In this document: positions 25,364-33,799 of the stretch, in pieces
How the letters are laid out: every line of letters begins with the position of its first letter
How positions within the stretch are numbered: position 1 is the stretch's first letter
Source of the DNA: an uncultured Roseobacter sp.
GTDB taxonomy: Bacteria > Pseudomonadota > Alphaproteobacteria > Rhodobacterales > Rhodobacteraceae
Direction: 5' to 3'
NCBI RefSeq assembly: GCF_947488185.1
Contig: NZ_CANKYM010000002.1
Location: forward strand, 682,001 to 746,000
Length of the DNA stretch: 64,000 nt
The notes under the pieces: model-generated
What the model was told of the DNA's origin: nothing
Databases searched by the model: none
The model's input: the letters and a program-made list of their open reading frames with translations, nothing else
Made by a program: the position numbers and the translations under genes

Positions 25364-26465
25364 TGCCGGTTCAGGGCAGGTCATTGGCCGTCTCGACCAC
25401 ATGCTGAACAGCGGGCAGTTGACCCCGGCCCTGACGCAACAGGCACGTGCATTGCGCGACCGGCTCTGTGCCGGGGTGCGGGTGGTCATTCTTGGTCCCA
25501 AAGGTATCGGCAAATCGCAGTTGCGTGATGTCCTGCTGGGCGAGACCGCACCCGCCATGCCATCAAGCGCATTTGCACTTTCAATAGGCCATACCGATGC
25601 GCGCGCGGAGCAGATTCAGGATCCGAACGTCCACACCGAGACCCTGCACAACCCATTTCTTGAGCTCGCCACAGTCATGGACGTGGCTGCATCGGAAGGC
25701 ACCGAGATGTTTTCGGAACGCATCCGGTGGGCCTTGTCGCAGGCGGATATAGCGGTGTGGTGCACACAGTGTTTTTCCGAGGAGGAGGCCGCCTTGTGGG
25801 CGCAGGCATCTGAGCACCTTAAGGATCACAGTTTCCTTGTTCTGACCAAGGCAGATGCCCTTGCGAGCGTCGGAACTCTGCAATCGCAGATCGCAAATTT
25901 GCAGGCTGTTGCGGCCGAGGAATTTCACAGTTTCTTCCCCACATCTACTTTCCACGCGCACAAGGCTTTGCGCGCCGGGGACGAGATTTCGGAGACACAA
26001 CTGGCAGCGAGTGGCGTCAAGGCGCTCCGCCAGACTCTGTCCGATCTGGCCGCCTCTGGTCAAAGGGCCGATGTTGATCGTGCGCTGCTCTTTCTGCAGC
26101 GCAATGAGACCCAGGATGCGGCGGTGTCAGTCCCTGCGCCCGGCAAGAAAAAAGTGACGCCGCAGACGCACACCTACGAAAAGGCGCTTGCCCTGTTGCG
26201 CGGTCGCGTGGCGGATTTGACGACGGCCGCTCCGCAGCCGGATGCTGTTCTTGAAAACTGCAGTACCCTCGTCGAGGACCTTGCCGAACTGGCCGCGGCG
26301 CAAACGCAGAGCGACGCATCCTTTGATGCCTGGCGCAACGACCTCTACGAGGCGAGCGACAAGGTGGTCCTCATGAGCCTCGAAAACGATCTGCGCTCGG
26401 CGGCAGATGCTACCACGATCATACTGCAGCTAAAGCGGGATCTGGATATCCGCCTGGCTCATTAA
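25353..26465 (+). CDS. Divergent P-loop GTPase-like protein
   Basis: About 370 residues. A Walker A/G1 loop GPKGIGKSQ is near residue 51 and a G4-like TKAD motif appears in SFLVLTKADAL, but no clean DxxG switch is visible; MDVAASEGTEMF or the ADIAVWCTQ strand may stand in its place. C-terminal third is helical with Ala/Leu-rich, coiled-coil-like stretches. I place the start at GTG 25353, overlapping the phosphatase stop by 11 bases; the TTG three bases on is equally possible, while the longer frame to 25296 lies in the phosphatase gene. Function unknown; the context links it to the two GTPases that follow. Confidence 0.65.
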   Translation: MLDDAGSGQVIGRLDHMLNSGQLTPALTQQARALRDRLCAGVRVVILGPKGIGKSQLRDVLLGETAPAMPSSAFALSIGHTDARAEQIQDPNVHTETLHNPFLELATVMDVAASEGTEMFSERIRWALSQADIAVWCTQCFSEEEAALWAQASEHLKDHSFLVLTKADALASVGTLQSQIANLQAVAAEEFHSFFPTSTFHAHKALRAGDEISETQLAASGVKALRQTLSDLAASGQRADVDRALLFLQRNETQDAAVSVPAPGKKKVTPQTHTYEKALALLRGRVADLTTAAPQPDAVLENCSTLVEDLAELAAAQTQSDASFDAWRNDLYEASDKVVLMSLENDLRSAADATTIILQLKRDLDIRLAH

Positions 26466-26643
26466 AAACTTAATAATACGCAGTATTTGAGCCAGCCAAG
26501 CGCCACAATCGCCACACAATTGCTTGCCATTTTTTGAGGAAGAAAAAATCTCATTGAGGCTGATTATTCATGGCGTACGGGCCAACATTCGACGACTCTG
26601 ATTGCGTGCTGTCTGGCGACGGCGCAGGCGGGCGGACAGGGCG
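26466..26643 (+). promoter_or_regulatory. AT-rich gap, possible second promoter of the GTPase cluster
   Basis: 178 bases without a gene and much richer in A+T than the flanks. It contains the inverted repeats AATAC-GCA-GTATT (26475-26487) and ATTTTTT-N7-AAAAAAT (26529-26549). The stretch may hold a promoter for the dynamin-like gene, separating kinase/FHA/PP2C/GTPase from the downstream four genes. No convincing -35/-10 pair can be asserted. Confidence 0.3.
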
Positions 26644-28722
26644 ATGAATGTTCTGAACACAGCCGATCATCAAGAGTTCGACCAGGCCACCAAGAGCGAG
26701 TTGTTGGGGCTTGGTCTTGCGCCACTGCGTGCCGCAGCAAACTCTGCTGATGAGCTGCGCACAGCACTGCGTGCGCTGCACTCACTGGGAGACGAAAACA
26801 CCGGGAAGCGCGCAGATCGATTGCTGCGTCAGCTTGAGAACTTTGAACCTAGCGTCACGCTGATCGGGCAAATCAAATCCGGCAAGACCTCGCTTGTGAA
26901 TGCGCTTGTCGGCCAGTCTGACCTGTTGCCGGCGGATGTGAACCCGTGGACCTCCGTGGTGACGTCGCTGCATCTACAGCCCGAGAAGAAGGGGTTCAAA
27001 CCCGCCGCGTCTTTTCGCTTTTTCGATGAGGATGAATGGGACCGGCTGATTTCCGGCGGTGGCCGGATCGGGGAACTGGCCAGCCGGGCCGGTGCCGATG
27101 ACGAGCTTGAAAAGATCAAGGCGCAAGCTGCTGAAATGAGGGAAAAATCCCGCGTTCGTCTTGGCCAAAAATTTGAAATTCTACTGGGGCAGCAACGCGA
27201 CTATGGATATGTCGACAAGGACTTGATCGAGCGTTACGTCTGTTTGGGCGAGGAACCGGATGCGGATGATCCCGATGTCTCCGACGAGCAGGGCCGCTTT
27301 GCCGATATCACCAAATCCGCAGACCTGACGTTATCGCGCCCGGCCTTGCCCATGCCCCTGTGTCTGCGCGACACGCCGGGGGTGAATGACACGTTCATGA
27401 TGCGTGAGCAGATCACGATCCGCTCGATCCGCGACAGTCGGATTTGCGTGGTTGTCCTCTCGGCGCATCAGGCGCTTTCGTCGACGGACCTGGCGCTGAT
27501 CCGCCTGATCACTCACGTGAAATCCCGTGATGTGATCATCTTCGTCAATCGGGTGGATGAACTGTCCGACCCCACGATGCAAATTCCGCAGATCGCGCAG
27601 AGCATTTCCGACACGCTGGCGCATCACAAGGGGCCGGAAGAGGCCGAAGTCATATTTGGCAGTGCCCTATGGGCGAGCCGCGCGATGGACAACCGGCTGG
27701 ATGCGCTTCCGGCTGCCAGTGCGGATGCGCTGTTGGAGTGGTCTGCAAAGGCGGATCTCAGCGCTGTTCTAAGCGACGCGGATCTACGTGATCCTGTCAA
27801 GCTCGCCTGGGGGCTCTCCGGTGTGCCGGCACTGCAGCATGCGCTGTCGACACGCATTGTCGACGGGATTGGCGAGACGACCTTGCAGCGCATTGGCAGC
27901 AGTGCGTTGAACCTTGCAAATGCCGTGGCTGCAACCCGCCGCATCAGCGCGCAGCCGTCGGACGCATCGGCATTGGGCAAACTTGAAAGCGCGGCAGCAC
28001 ATCAGCGCCTTGAGAGCATTTTCACGGAGCAGAAGAGCAAGCTGGAAACAGCCTTCGCGGAGATACTGTCCGAATTCTCCGAGCGTATGGATCGCGTACA
28101 GGCGAGTTTTCTGGATCGTGCGACCGCATCCCTGATCGTGCACCTCGAAAACTACGGCGAGATGACCCCGTGGACTTACGATCCGGCAGGGTTGCGCATG
28201 TTGCTGAGTTCTTCCCACAAGGTGCTGGCGCGCAAAAGCAAGGCGGCCTTCGAAGCGGCAGCGCAAGGCGCATCAGAGGCTTTGTCGCAGCTCTACCTGC
28301 AGGCTTTCGGGCTCTCTCCGGAAGAGATTGCCATTTCTCAGCCACGCGCGCCACAGGTGCCGCCGCCGGTTTCTTTGGGGCGCACCATAGCGCTTGATCT
28401 CAACGGCAGCTGGTGGAAGCGGTGGTGGCTACACCGGCGGGGCTACAAGACCTTCGCGGCGAATTTCTACGAATTGATCAAGACCGAAACAAACCCCTTC
28501 GTCGATGAATTGCGCGACGATCTTGCGCAGGGGGTGCGCGACACTGCCCTGCAGGCCTTTGACGCCTTCCTGACGGAGCAGAAATCCGTGTTCACCTCGC
28601 TGGATCGTATGGCGCAGGCCAATCCGGAAGAGCTGCGGGCGCATGTGGCAAGGAACGCGCCGCCGGACACGCAGGCCTTGTTGAGTAAGACATTGAGTAC
28701 ATTGAACGAGTACGCATCATGA
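26644..28722 (+). CDS. Large dynamin-like GTPase
   Basis: 692 residues. The GTPase domain carries G1 GQIKSGKTS (75-83), a threonine-rich switch I region (NPWTSVVTSLH, ~100-110), G3 DTPGVND (243-249) and G4 NRVD (302-305), in the dynamin_N pattern with a preceding helical segment of ~65 residues. A helical stalk-like region (~440-690) follows, with a tryptophan/arginine patch (WWKRWWLHRR, ~590-599) that could insert in a membrane like a dynamin paddle. ATG at 26644 is chosen over an upstream frame to 26602 that adds only arginines. Its stop overlaps the next GTPase's ATG (ATGA), so the two are probably made together. Bacterial dynamin-like proteins remodel or protect membranes; a specific role is unknown. 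Confidence 0.82.
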   Translation: MNVLNTADHQEFDQATKSELLGLGLAPLRAAANSADELRTALRALHSLGDENTGKRADRLLRQLENFEPSVTLIGQIKSGKTSLVNALVGQSDLLPADVNPWTSVVTSLHLQPEKKGFKPAASFRFFDEDEWDRLISGGGRIGELASRAGADDELEKIKAQAAEMREKSRVRLGQKFEILLGQQRDYGYVDKDLIERYVCLGEEPDADDPDVSDEQGRFADITKSADLTLSRPALPMPLCLRDTPGVNDTFMMREQITIRSIRDSRICVVVLSAHQALSSTDLALIRLITHVKSRDVIIFVNRVDELSDPTMQIPQIAQSISDTLAHHKGPEEAEVIFGSALWASRAMDNRLDALPAASADALLEWSAKADLSAVLSDADLRDPVKLAWGLSGVPALQHALSTRIVDGIGETTLQRIGSSALNLANAVAATRRISAQPSDASALGKLESAAAHQRLESIFTEQKSKLETAFAEILSEFSERMDRVQASFLDRATASLIVHLENYGEMTPWTYDPAGLRMLLSSSHKVLARKSKAAFEAAAQGASEALSQLYLQAFGLSPEEIAISQPRAPQVPPPVSLGRTIALDLNGSWWKRWWLHRRGYKTFAANFYELIKTETNPFVDELRDDLAQGVRDTALQAFDAFLTEQKSVFTSLDRMAQANPEELRAHVARNAPPDTQALLSKTLSTLNEYAS

Positions 28723-29651
28723 CCCACGAGAACCCACCCGAGGACAGCCCCGCTTTTCTGAGCAAGTTGATCGGCCCGCGTCGGCCCCGCATCGCTCTGA
28801 TGGGGGAGTTCAGCGCCGGGAAAAGCACCCTGGCAAATCTGATGATTGGCTCGGATCCTTTGCCGGTTCAGGTGATCGCAACCCAACTGCCGCCGGTCTG
28901 GATCAGCTACGGCACTGCACCTGCGGTCATCGTTGATCTGGAGGGGGCTGAAACGCCCTGTGACCTGGAAGCCTTGCAGGAGGCGTCCCCCGAAGAGACG
29001 GCTTACATCCGCATTCAATGCGAAGAAGATATCCTGAAGATGTGCGATATCATCGACATGCCCGGCATTTCCGATCCGAATATGTCATCGGAGGTTTGGG
29101 AGCGTATCCTGCCTGCAGCCGATGGGGTGATCTGGTGCAGTCCTGCCACCCAAGCATGGCGTCAGAGCGAAGCATCGGTTTGGGAAACAGTGTCAGAGGT
29201 CATTCAGGAGCACTCTATCTTGCTGCTCACGCGGGGCGACATGATGGTGTCGGAAAAGGATCGCGCGAAGGTTCTCAAACGTGTTCGCGCGGAAACGGAC
29301 GGACTATTTGCGAAGACGTTGATGATTTCACTGACGCAGGCAAGGGATGCGGGCGACGACGCCCAGCTTTGGGATCAAAGCGGTGCAGAGCCTTTTGTGA
29401 ATGAGTTCTTGCGTATCATCGGCCTTCTGACCGATCAAAGTTCAGATGGGCCGACGGATACGCCCTTTCAGGCATTGAGGGATGAGAGTGCCGGTGCAAC
29501 CTCTGATGAAGAACCTGTACCGGAAGACCCTACCCCAGAACAGAGTGAGCGGATCGTCCCGCGCCGACCGGTTGCCAAATCCGTCCGCGCGCGGCCGGCC
29601 CCACGCCCCGATCCAGAAGAAGACTTTAGCTGGAGCCCAAAATTCTCATGA
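28719..29651 (+). CDS. Small GTPase paired with the dynamin-like protein
   Basis: 310 residues. The G1 loop GEFSAGKST (29-37) is the form found in dynamin-like proteins; G3 is DMPGISD (~113) and G4 is the non-standard TRGD (in LLLTRGDMM). The N-terminal ~225 residues make the G domain; the remaining ~85 residues are acidic, then proline/arginine rich (REP-like low complexity) and look disordered. It starts inside the previous gene's stop codon. Paired bacterial GTPases such as these often form hetero-oligomers, but no partner is proven here. Confidence 0.8.
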   Translation: MTHENPPEDSPAFLSKLIGPRRPRIALMGEFSAGKSTLANLMIGSDPLPVQVIATQLPPVWISYGTAPAVIVDLEGAETPCDLEALQEASPEETAYIRIQCEEDILKMCDIIDMPGISDPNMSSEVWERILPAADGVIWCSPATQAWRQSEASVWETVSEVIQEHSILLLTRGDMMVSEKDRAKVLKRVRAETDGLFAKTLMISLTQARDAGDDAQLWDQSGAEPFVNEFLRIIGLLTDQSSDGPTDTPFQALRDESAGATSDEEPVPEDPTPEQSERIVPRRPVAKSVRARPAPRPDPEEDFSWSPKFS

Positions 29652-29753
29652 AATTGGCCGTAAATCGTTAACCGGAATCACATTTTCTACCGCTATGCCT
29701 AAGCTATACTGAAAAGGCAGATCGCGTGTGGATATCGGGTAACGGTGATTAAT

Positions 29754-30137
29754 ATGGCAGTGCAGGACAGGCTGGATCGCTTGCGCACCCGCTTTCCGGG
29801 CTGCAGCGTTGTGGCTTTTGCCGATCTGTCCACTGGTATGATCTTTGCTGCAAGTACGCGTGAAAAGATGGCGCATGAGCGGCTTGACGCCCTATGTGAA
29901 ACGGCGCGTGGTTCGCTCTGTGGGCCGTTGGCGCAGTCCGTTGCGGGCGACGTGCTTCAAACTCGGGATGAACCATTGCACGCAGTATCTTTCAGCGGTG
30001 CATCATTGACCTGTTTCGTCCGCTGCCGGAAATCGCCTGCGGAAGCACTGTGCTTTGTTTGTGAGGTCGGGACGTCGATTGCTGATGTCTTCAGCCAAGG
30101 TGCCGAAGCCTTGGCTGACCTTTGCGGGGAAGCCTAG
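29754..30137 (+). CDS. Small protein of possible roadblock/LC7 fold
   Basis: 127 residues. It begins with a helix (QDRLDRLRTRFPGC), then a strand-turn-strand (SVVAFADLSTGMIFAAS), a long helix (HERLDALCETARGSL) and further strands (HAVSFSGASLTCFVRC, EALCFVCEVG), an order compatible with roadblock/LC7 proteins, which often bind GTPases. This is a fold guess from pattern alone. ATG at 29754 is chosen; a GTG at 29745 is also in frame. It lies three bases before the next gene and probably co-functions with it. Confidence 0.6.
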   Translation: MAVQDRLDRLRTRFPGCSVVAFADLSTGMIFAASTREKMAHERLDALCETARGSLCGPLAQSVAGDVLQTRDEPLHAVSFSGASLTCFVRCRKSPAEALCFVCEVGTSIADVFSQGAEALADLCGEA

Positions 30138-30140
30138 GCC

Positions 30141-30887
30141 ATGCCCGATGGAGTCGCAGCGGAGGACAAGAGGCTGCAGGATGTCTTGCGCAGCCTCGCC
30201 GCAGAGAGTGCAGAGATCACGGAGTACGGTCGCAGGATTTCTGGCCAAGGCGGTGCGATTGGTCTGGCGGCTATTTTGCGCGAAATTGAGGAGACGGTAT
30301 TGCCGCGCCGTCTGATCTTTACAGGCAATGCTGGAATGCAGCTGAACCTCCTGGTCGCCGAACGCCGGATTCTGCGCATTGGTGCCAAAGCAGACGATGT
30401 TTCGGACACCGAGGGCGCAGATGTAGCGGCGCGGCTTCAGGCGTTTTGCACCGCCGTAACCGAAGTGCATGTGTGTTGCGAACTATCCGATCATGGCTCC
30501 GCCAAAGGGATCGCGGGTCTGTCCCCGTCTGATCTCGCGCCTTTTCTCTCAGCGGATGCCGATGTGGCAAAGCCTCTTGTTTCCGTGGAGACCGCCCTCG
30601 CAGAAAGCGAGAGCTACGCGCTGGCGCTCTGCGATGCAGCCTCTGGTTCGGATGTGCGGCTCAAAGGTCGGGACAGTATTTGCGCGCGCTTGCAGCGTCT
30701 GGAGGAGAACCCGGCCGCCGGTGCAGAGAATGGCGGGAACTCTACCACCGGATGTCAGGTGTGGATGGGCGATCAATCCGATCCCTTCGCCATCCTTCTT
30801 GTCACTTTACCCCGGCGACGGATCTGGCTCGCCTTTGAGCCCGAACATCTGGACGCATGCATCGCCTGCTGGTCAGGGACAGTATAA
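30141..30887 (+). CDS. Unrecognised protein at the end of the kinase/GTPase cluster
   Basis: 248 residues, no signal peptide or membrane segment. The N-terminal ~60 residues are helical; the middle shows alternating strands such as RRLIFTGNAGMQLNLLVAERRILRIG (residues ~57-82, a two-strand hairpin). Later stretches CQVWMGDQSDPFAILLVTLPRRRIWLAFEP look like a beta meander. I do not recognise a family. Its place directly after the possible roadblock protein, with a 3-base gap, suggests a shared function in the cluster. Confidence 0.6.
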   Translation: MPDGVAAEDKRLQDVLRSLAAESAEITEYGRRISGQGGAIGLAAILREIEETVLPRRLIFTGNAGMQLNLLVAERRILRIGAKADDVSDTEGADVAARLQAFCTAVTEVHVCCELSDHGSAKGIAGLSPSDLAPFLSADADVAKPLVSVETALAESESYALALCDAASGSDVRLKGRDSICARLQRLEENPAAGAENGGNSTTGCQVWMGDQSDPFAILLVTLPRRRIWLAFEPEHLDACIACWSGTV

Positions 30888-30920
30888 TTTCCGCCAAGCA
30901 GGTCCGGTGCGGATCAGACT

Positions 30921-30951
30921 GTGTGCCAGGCTTCGATGCCTAATGGCACAC
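30921..30951 (+). other. Strong hairpin after the kinase/GTPase cluster
   Basis: Arms GTGTGCCA (30921-30928) and TGGCACAC (30944-30951), extended by GGC/GCC with a 3-base bulge and a 6-base loop. No T-run follows, so it may be a Rho-type end, an mRNA-stability structure or an operator. It closes the cluster 34 bases after the last stop codon. Confidence 0.45.
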
Positions 30952-31098
30952 GGAATGAGATGAGTTATTCAACAAAATCGTGGAATTTGCCTGCTTTTTG
31001 GGCGAACATGAACCTCTGACGCAATTTCCCCGGCATCTTGCTTCCCTTTGGTCAGGATGCTCCGGACGATTTGCGAAAAGCACACAGCGGAGGTTGCC

Positions 31099-32100
31099 AT
31101 GTCCCTTTCCAGAATTTCCCCCCTCGTCAGCGCCCTATGTTTGAGCGCGACTGCCAGTCTGGCGGACGGCCATCTGACCCCTGTGGTCTTTGGCACCAAT
31201 TGGCTGGCACAGGCGGAACATGGCGGGTTCTATCAGTCCGTGGCGGATGGCACCTACGCCGAATGCGGGCTGGAGGTAGAGATCATTTCCGGCGGACCGC
31301 AGGTGAACAACCGCGCGCTGATGTTGGCAGGCCGGATCGATTTCCACATGGGCGGCGACATGCTGCAGGCCTTCAACGCGGTCAAGGAAGGTATCCCGGT
31401 GGTCTCGGTCGCCGCGATTTTTCAAAAACATCCGCAGGTGATCCTCGCCCATCCCGGCGAGGCGGAAAGCTGGGAAGACCTCAAGGACCTTACGCTTCTC
31501 ATCGGGGACAATGGTTTCACCTCCTACTATCAATGGATGATCGCCGAGCACGGCTTTACGGTCGAACAGCGCGAACCCTATACTTTCAACCCGGCCCCTT
31601 TCATTGCCGACAAGCAGAAAGGCATGCAGGGGTATCTGAGCTCCGAACCCTATGCCGTTCAGAAAGAGGCAGGCTTTGAGCCCAATGTCTTCCTCATCGC
31701 GGATGCCGGTTATTCGTCTTATGCGACGACGATTGAGACCATGGCCGATACCATCGAGAGCGACCCTGACAAGGTGACCTGTTTTGTCGATGGCTCGCTA
31801 ACGGGGTGGTACAACTATCTTTACGGCGACAGCAGTGCGGCCGACGCGCTGATCATGGCTGCCAACCCGGACATGACGCAGGACAAGATTGATTTTGCCA
31901 AGAAGATGATGCTGGAGCAGGGGATCGTCGACAGCGGCGCGGCCCTGGAAACCGGTATCGGTTCCATGACCGACGAGGTGATCGGCGATTTCTATAACAA
32001 GATGGTGGACGCTGGTGTGCTGGAAGAGGGCCTCGACTGGCAGGCCGCTTATACGCTTGATTTCACCAATAAATCTGCCGGGAAAGACATCAAGCCATAA
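31099..32100 (+). CDS. ABC transporter periplasmic binding protein, NMT1/THI5-like
   Basis: 333-residue receptor with a Sec signal peptide (SLSRISPLVSALCLSATASLADG). Mature protein begins VVFGTNWLAQAEHGGFYQSVADG, the start pattern of the NMT1/THI5-like family, which binds pyrimidines, taurine-like and other small N/S compounds. GGAGG at 31089-31093 fixes ATG 31099; an upstream frame to 31048 would precede the signal peptide. Followed by an ATPase and a permease. Ligand unknown; the catabolic genes after it suggest a nitrogen heterocycle. Confidence 0.87.
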   Translation: MSLSRISPLVSALCLSATASLADGHLTPVVFGTNWLAQAEHGGFYQSVADGTYAECGLEVEIISGGPQVNNRALMLAGRIDFHMGGDMLQAFNAVKEGIPVVSVAAIFQKHPQVILAHPGEAESWEDLKDLTLLIGDNGFTSYYQWMIAEHGFTVEQREPYTFNPAPFIADKQKGMQGYLSSEPYAVQKEAGFEPNVFLIADAGYSSYATTIETMADTIESDPDKVTCFVDGSLTGWYNYLYGDSSAADALIMAANPDMTQDKIDFAKKMMLEQGIVDSGAALETGIGSMTDEVIGDFYNKMVDAGVLEEGLDWQAAYTLDFTNKSAGKDIKP

Positions 32101-32159
32101 GCTGATTGACGTGTGCGCCGGGCGTTCGGGACGCCCGGTTCTGGCCGCGTGGGGGATAT

Positions 32160-32945
32160 ATGACAACATCGGGGCTGCCGCCCACAGCGCGTCCGGAGCT
32201 TCTGCGGATGGAGCAGGTGGACAAGACCTTCAACGGCACGGTGACCGCGCTCAAGGGCATGTCTCTGCAGGTGCGGGAGGGCGATTTTATTTCGCTTCTG
32301 GGGCCGTCGGGATGTGGGAAATCTACCGCCTTACGGCTGATCTCCGACCTGTTGCACCCGACGTCCGGGCGCATCACCTGGGCCGGGGAACATGACAGTG
32401 GCGATCTGGGTGTGGTGTTTCAGGAACCCACGCTGATGCCCTGGGCGACGGTGGCGCAGAACGTGTGGCTGCCCTTTCGGCTGCGCGGCCAGAGCTACAC
32501 CGCCGTGCGGGATGACGTCTTGCAAGCGCTGAAACTCGTCGGGTTGGAAAAGTTTCAGAACAGCTATCCGCGCGAGCTTTCAGGTGGCATGAAAATGCGG
32601 GTGTCCATCGCCCGCGCGATGGTGACACGGCCCCGACTGATCCTGATGGACGAGCCCTTTGCCGCCCTGGATGAGATCACGCGGTTCAAGCTGAACAACG
32701 ATCTGCTGCGGCTCAAGGCGGCCATCGGATGCACGGTCATTTTTGTGACGCATTCGGTCTTTGAATCCGTCTTCCTGTCGGACCGGATCGTTGTCATGGC
32801 CGCGCGCCCCGGTCGAGTGATCACGGAGCTGGCGGTGGATGCGCCCTATCCTCGCGACGCGGACTTCAGAACCTCACCGGAATACGCCGCCTTCACCCGC
32901 CGCGCCACGGATGCACTGCACGACGCGATGGGAGAGGCCGCATGA
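32160..32945 (+). CDS. ABC transporter ATPase (SsuB/TauB type)
   Basis: 261 residues. Walker A GPSGCGKST (48-56), Q-loop VVFQEP, signature LSGGMKMR, Walker B LILMDEPFAALDE and H-loop VTHSVFES are all intact. ATG at 32160 follows GGGGGATAT; a frame reaching 32106 adds poor-quality residues. Overlaps the permease by four bases (ATGA). Energises uptake of the ligand of the binding protein upstream. Confidence 0.9.
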   Translation: MTTSGLPPTARPELLRMEQVDKTFNGTVTALKGMSLQVREGDFISLLGPSGCGKSTALRLISDLLHPTSGRITWAGEHDSGDLGVVFQEPTLMPWATVAQNVWLPFRLRGQSYTAVRDDVLQALKLVGLEKFQNSYPRELSGGMKMRVSIARAMVTRPRLILMDEPFAALDEITRFKLNNDLLRLKAAIGCTVIFVTHSVFESVFLSDRIVVMAARPGRVITELAVDAPYPRDADFRTSPEYAAFTRRATDALHDAMGEAA

Positions 32946-33799
32946 GCATCGCCGATCCCACCGACCCGCCACTGCAGCTGGATGCGGATGAAACCGCCCG
33001 CCTGCGCCGCAAGCGTGTAGAAAAATTCGGGAAATGGCTGCTGCCTGCGCTGGTGCTGGTGATCATGCTGGCGCTCTGGGACCGGATCGTCGTCTGGAAC
33101 GAGATACCGCACTATATCCTGCCCGGCCCGGGGCTTGTCTTTGAAACCCTGATCAAGGACTGGGCCATGCTGTTCGAGGCGCTGCTGGTCACGGTGCAGA
33201 TCACCCTGATGGCGCTGGCGGTGGCGGTGGTGGGCGGCGTTGGCCTCGCCGTGCTCTTCACCCAGTCGCGGCTGGTGGAAATGAGCTTCTACCCCTACGC
33301 GGTGATCCTGCAGGTCACGCCGATCGTGGCGATTGCCCCTCTGATTTTCATCTATGTCGACAGCCGGATTGCGGGGCTGCTGCTCTGCGCCTGGTTGGTG
33401 GCGTTTTTCCCGGTACTCAGCAACACAACCCTGGGGTTGAACTCCGCCGATCACAATCTGCGTGATCTGTTCCGCATCTATGGCGCCTCGCGCTGGCAGA
33501 CCTTGCGGTTTTTGCAACTGCCCTCCGCGCTGCCCTATTTCCTGGGGGGGTTGCGCATCGCGGGCGGGCTGTCCCTGATTGGCGCGGTGGTGGCGGAATA
33601 TGTGGCGGGCACCGGCGGGCTGAAATCGGGCCTCGCGTTTCGGATATTGGAGGCAGGCTACAGGCTCAACATCCCGCGCATGTTCGCGGCCCTCATCCTG
33701 ATTGCGGTGACCGGCGTGATCATCTTTGCGGGCCTCAGTTTCCTCAGCCACATGCTGCTGCGCAAATGGCATGAGAGCGCGTTGAAACGAGATCACTGA
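32942..33799 (+). CDS. ABC transporter permease (SsuC/TauC type)
   Basis: 285 residues, about six membrane spans and the EAA-like cytoplasmic loop RIYGASRWQTLRFLQLPSALPYFLGGLR (residues ~178-205), which docks on the ATPase. N-terminal ~25 residues are polar. Start overlaps the ATPase stop as ATGA and its own stop overlaps the amidohydrolase ATG by one base, so transport and catabolism are translationally linked. Confidence 0.9.
   Translation: MSIADPTDPPLQLDADETARLRRKRVEKFGKWLLPALVLVIMLALWDRIVVWNEIPHYILPGPGLVFETLIKDWAMLFEALLVTVQITLMALAVAVVGGVGLAVLFTQSRLVEMSFYPYAVILQVTPIVAIAPLIFIYVDSRIAGLLLCAWLVAFFPVLSNTTLGLNSADHNLRDLFRIYGASRWQTLRFLQLPSALPYFLGGLRIAGGLSLIGAVVAEYVAGTGGLKSGLAFRILEAGYRLNIPRMFAALILIAVTGVIIFAGLSFLSHMLLRKWHESALKRDH

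Noticed and set aside
21706..30887. Identification of the signalling cluster as type VI secretion
   Set aside because: Kinase, FHA and PP2C alone do not make a secretion system; no sheath, baseplate, ClpV, IcmF or VgrG gene is in the window.
21706..30887. Identification of the cluster as a phage-defence island
   Set aside because: No mobile element, nuclease or toxin motif and no island borders; dynamin-like proteins also serve ordinary membrane roles.
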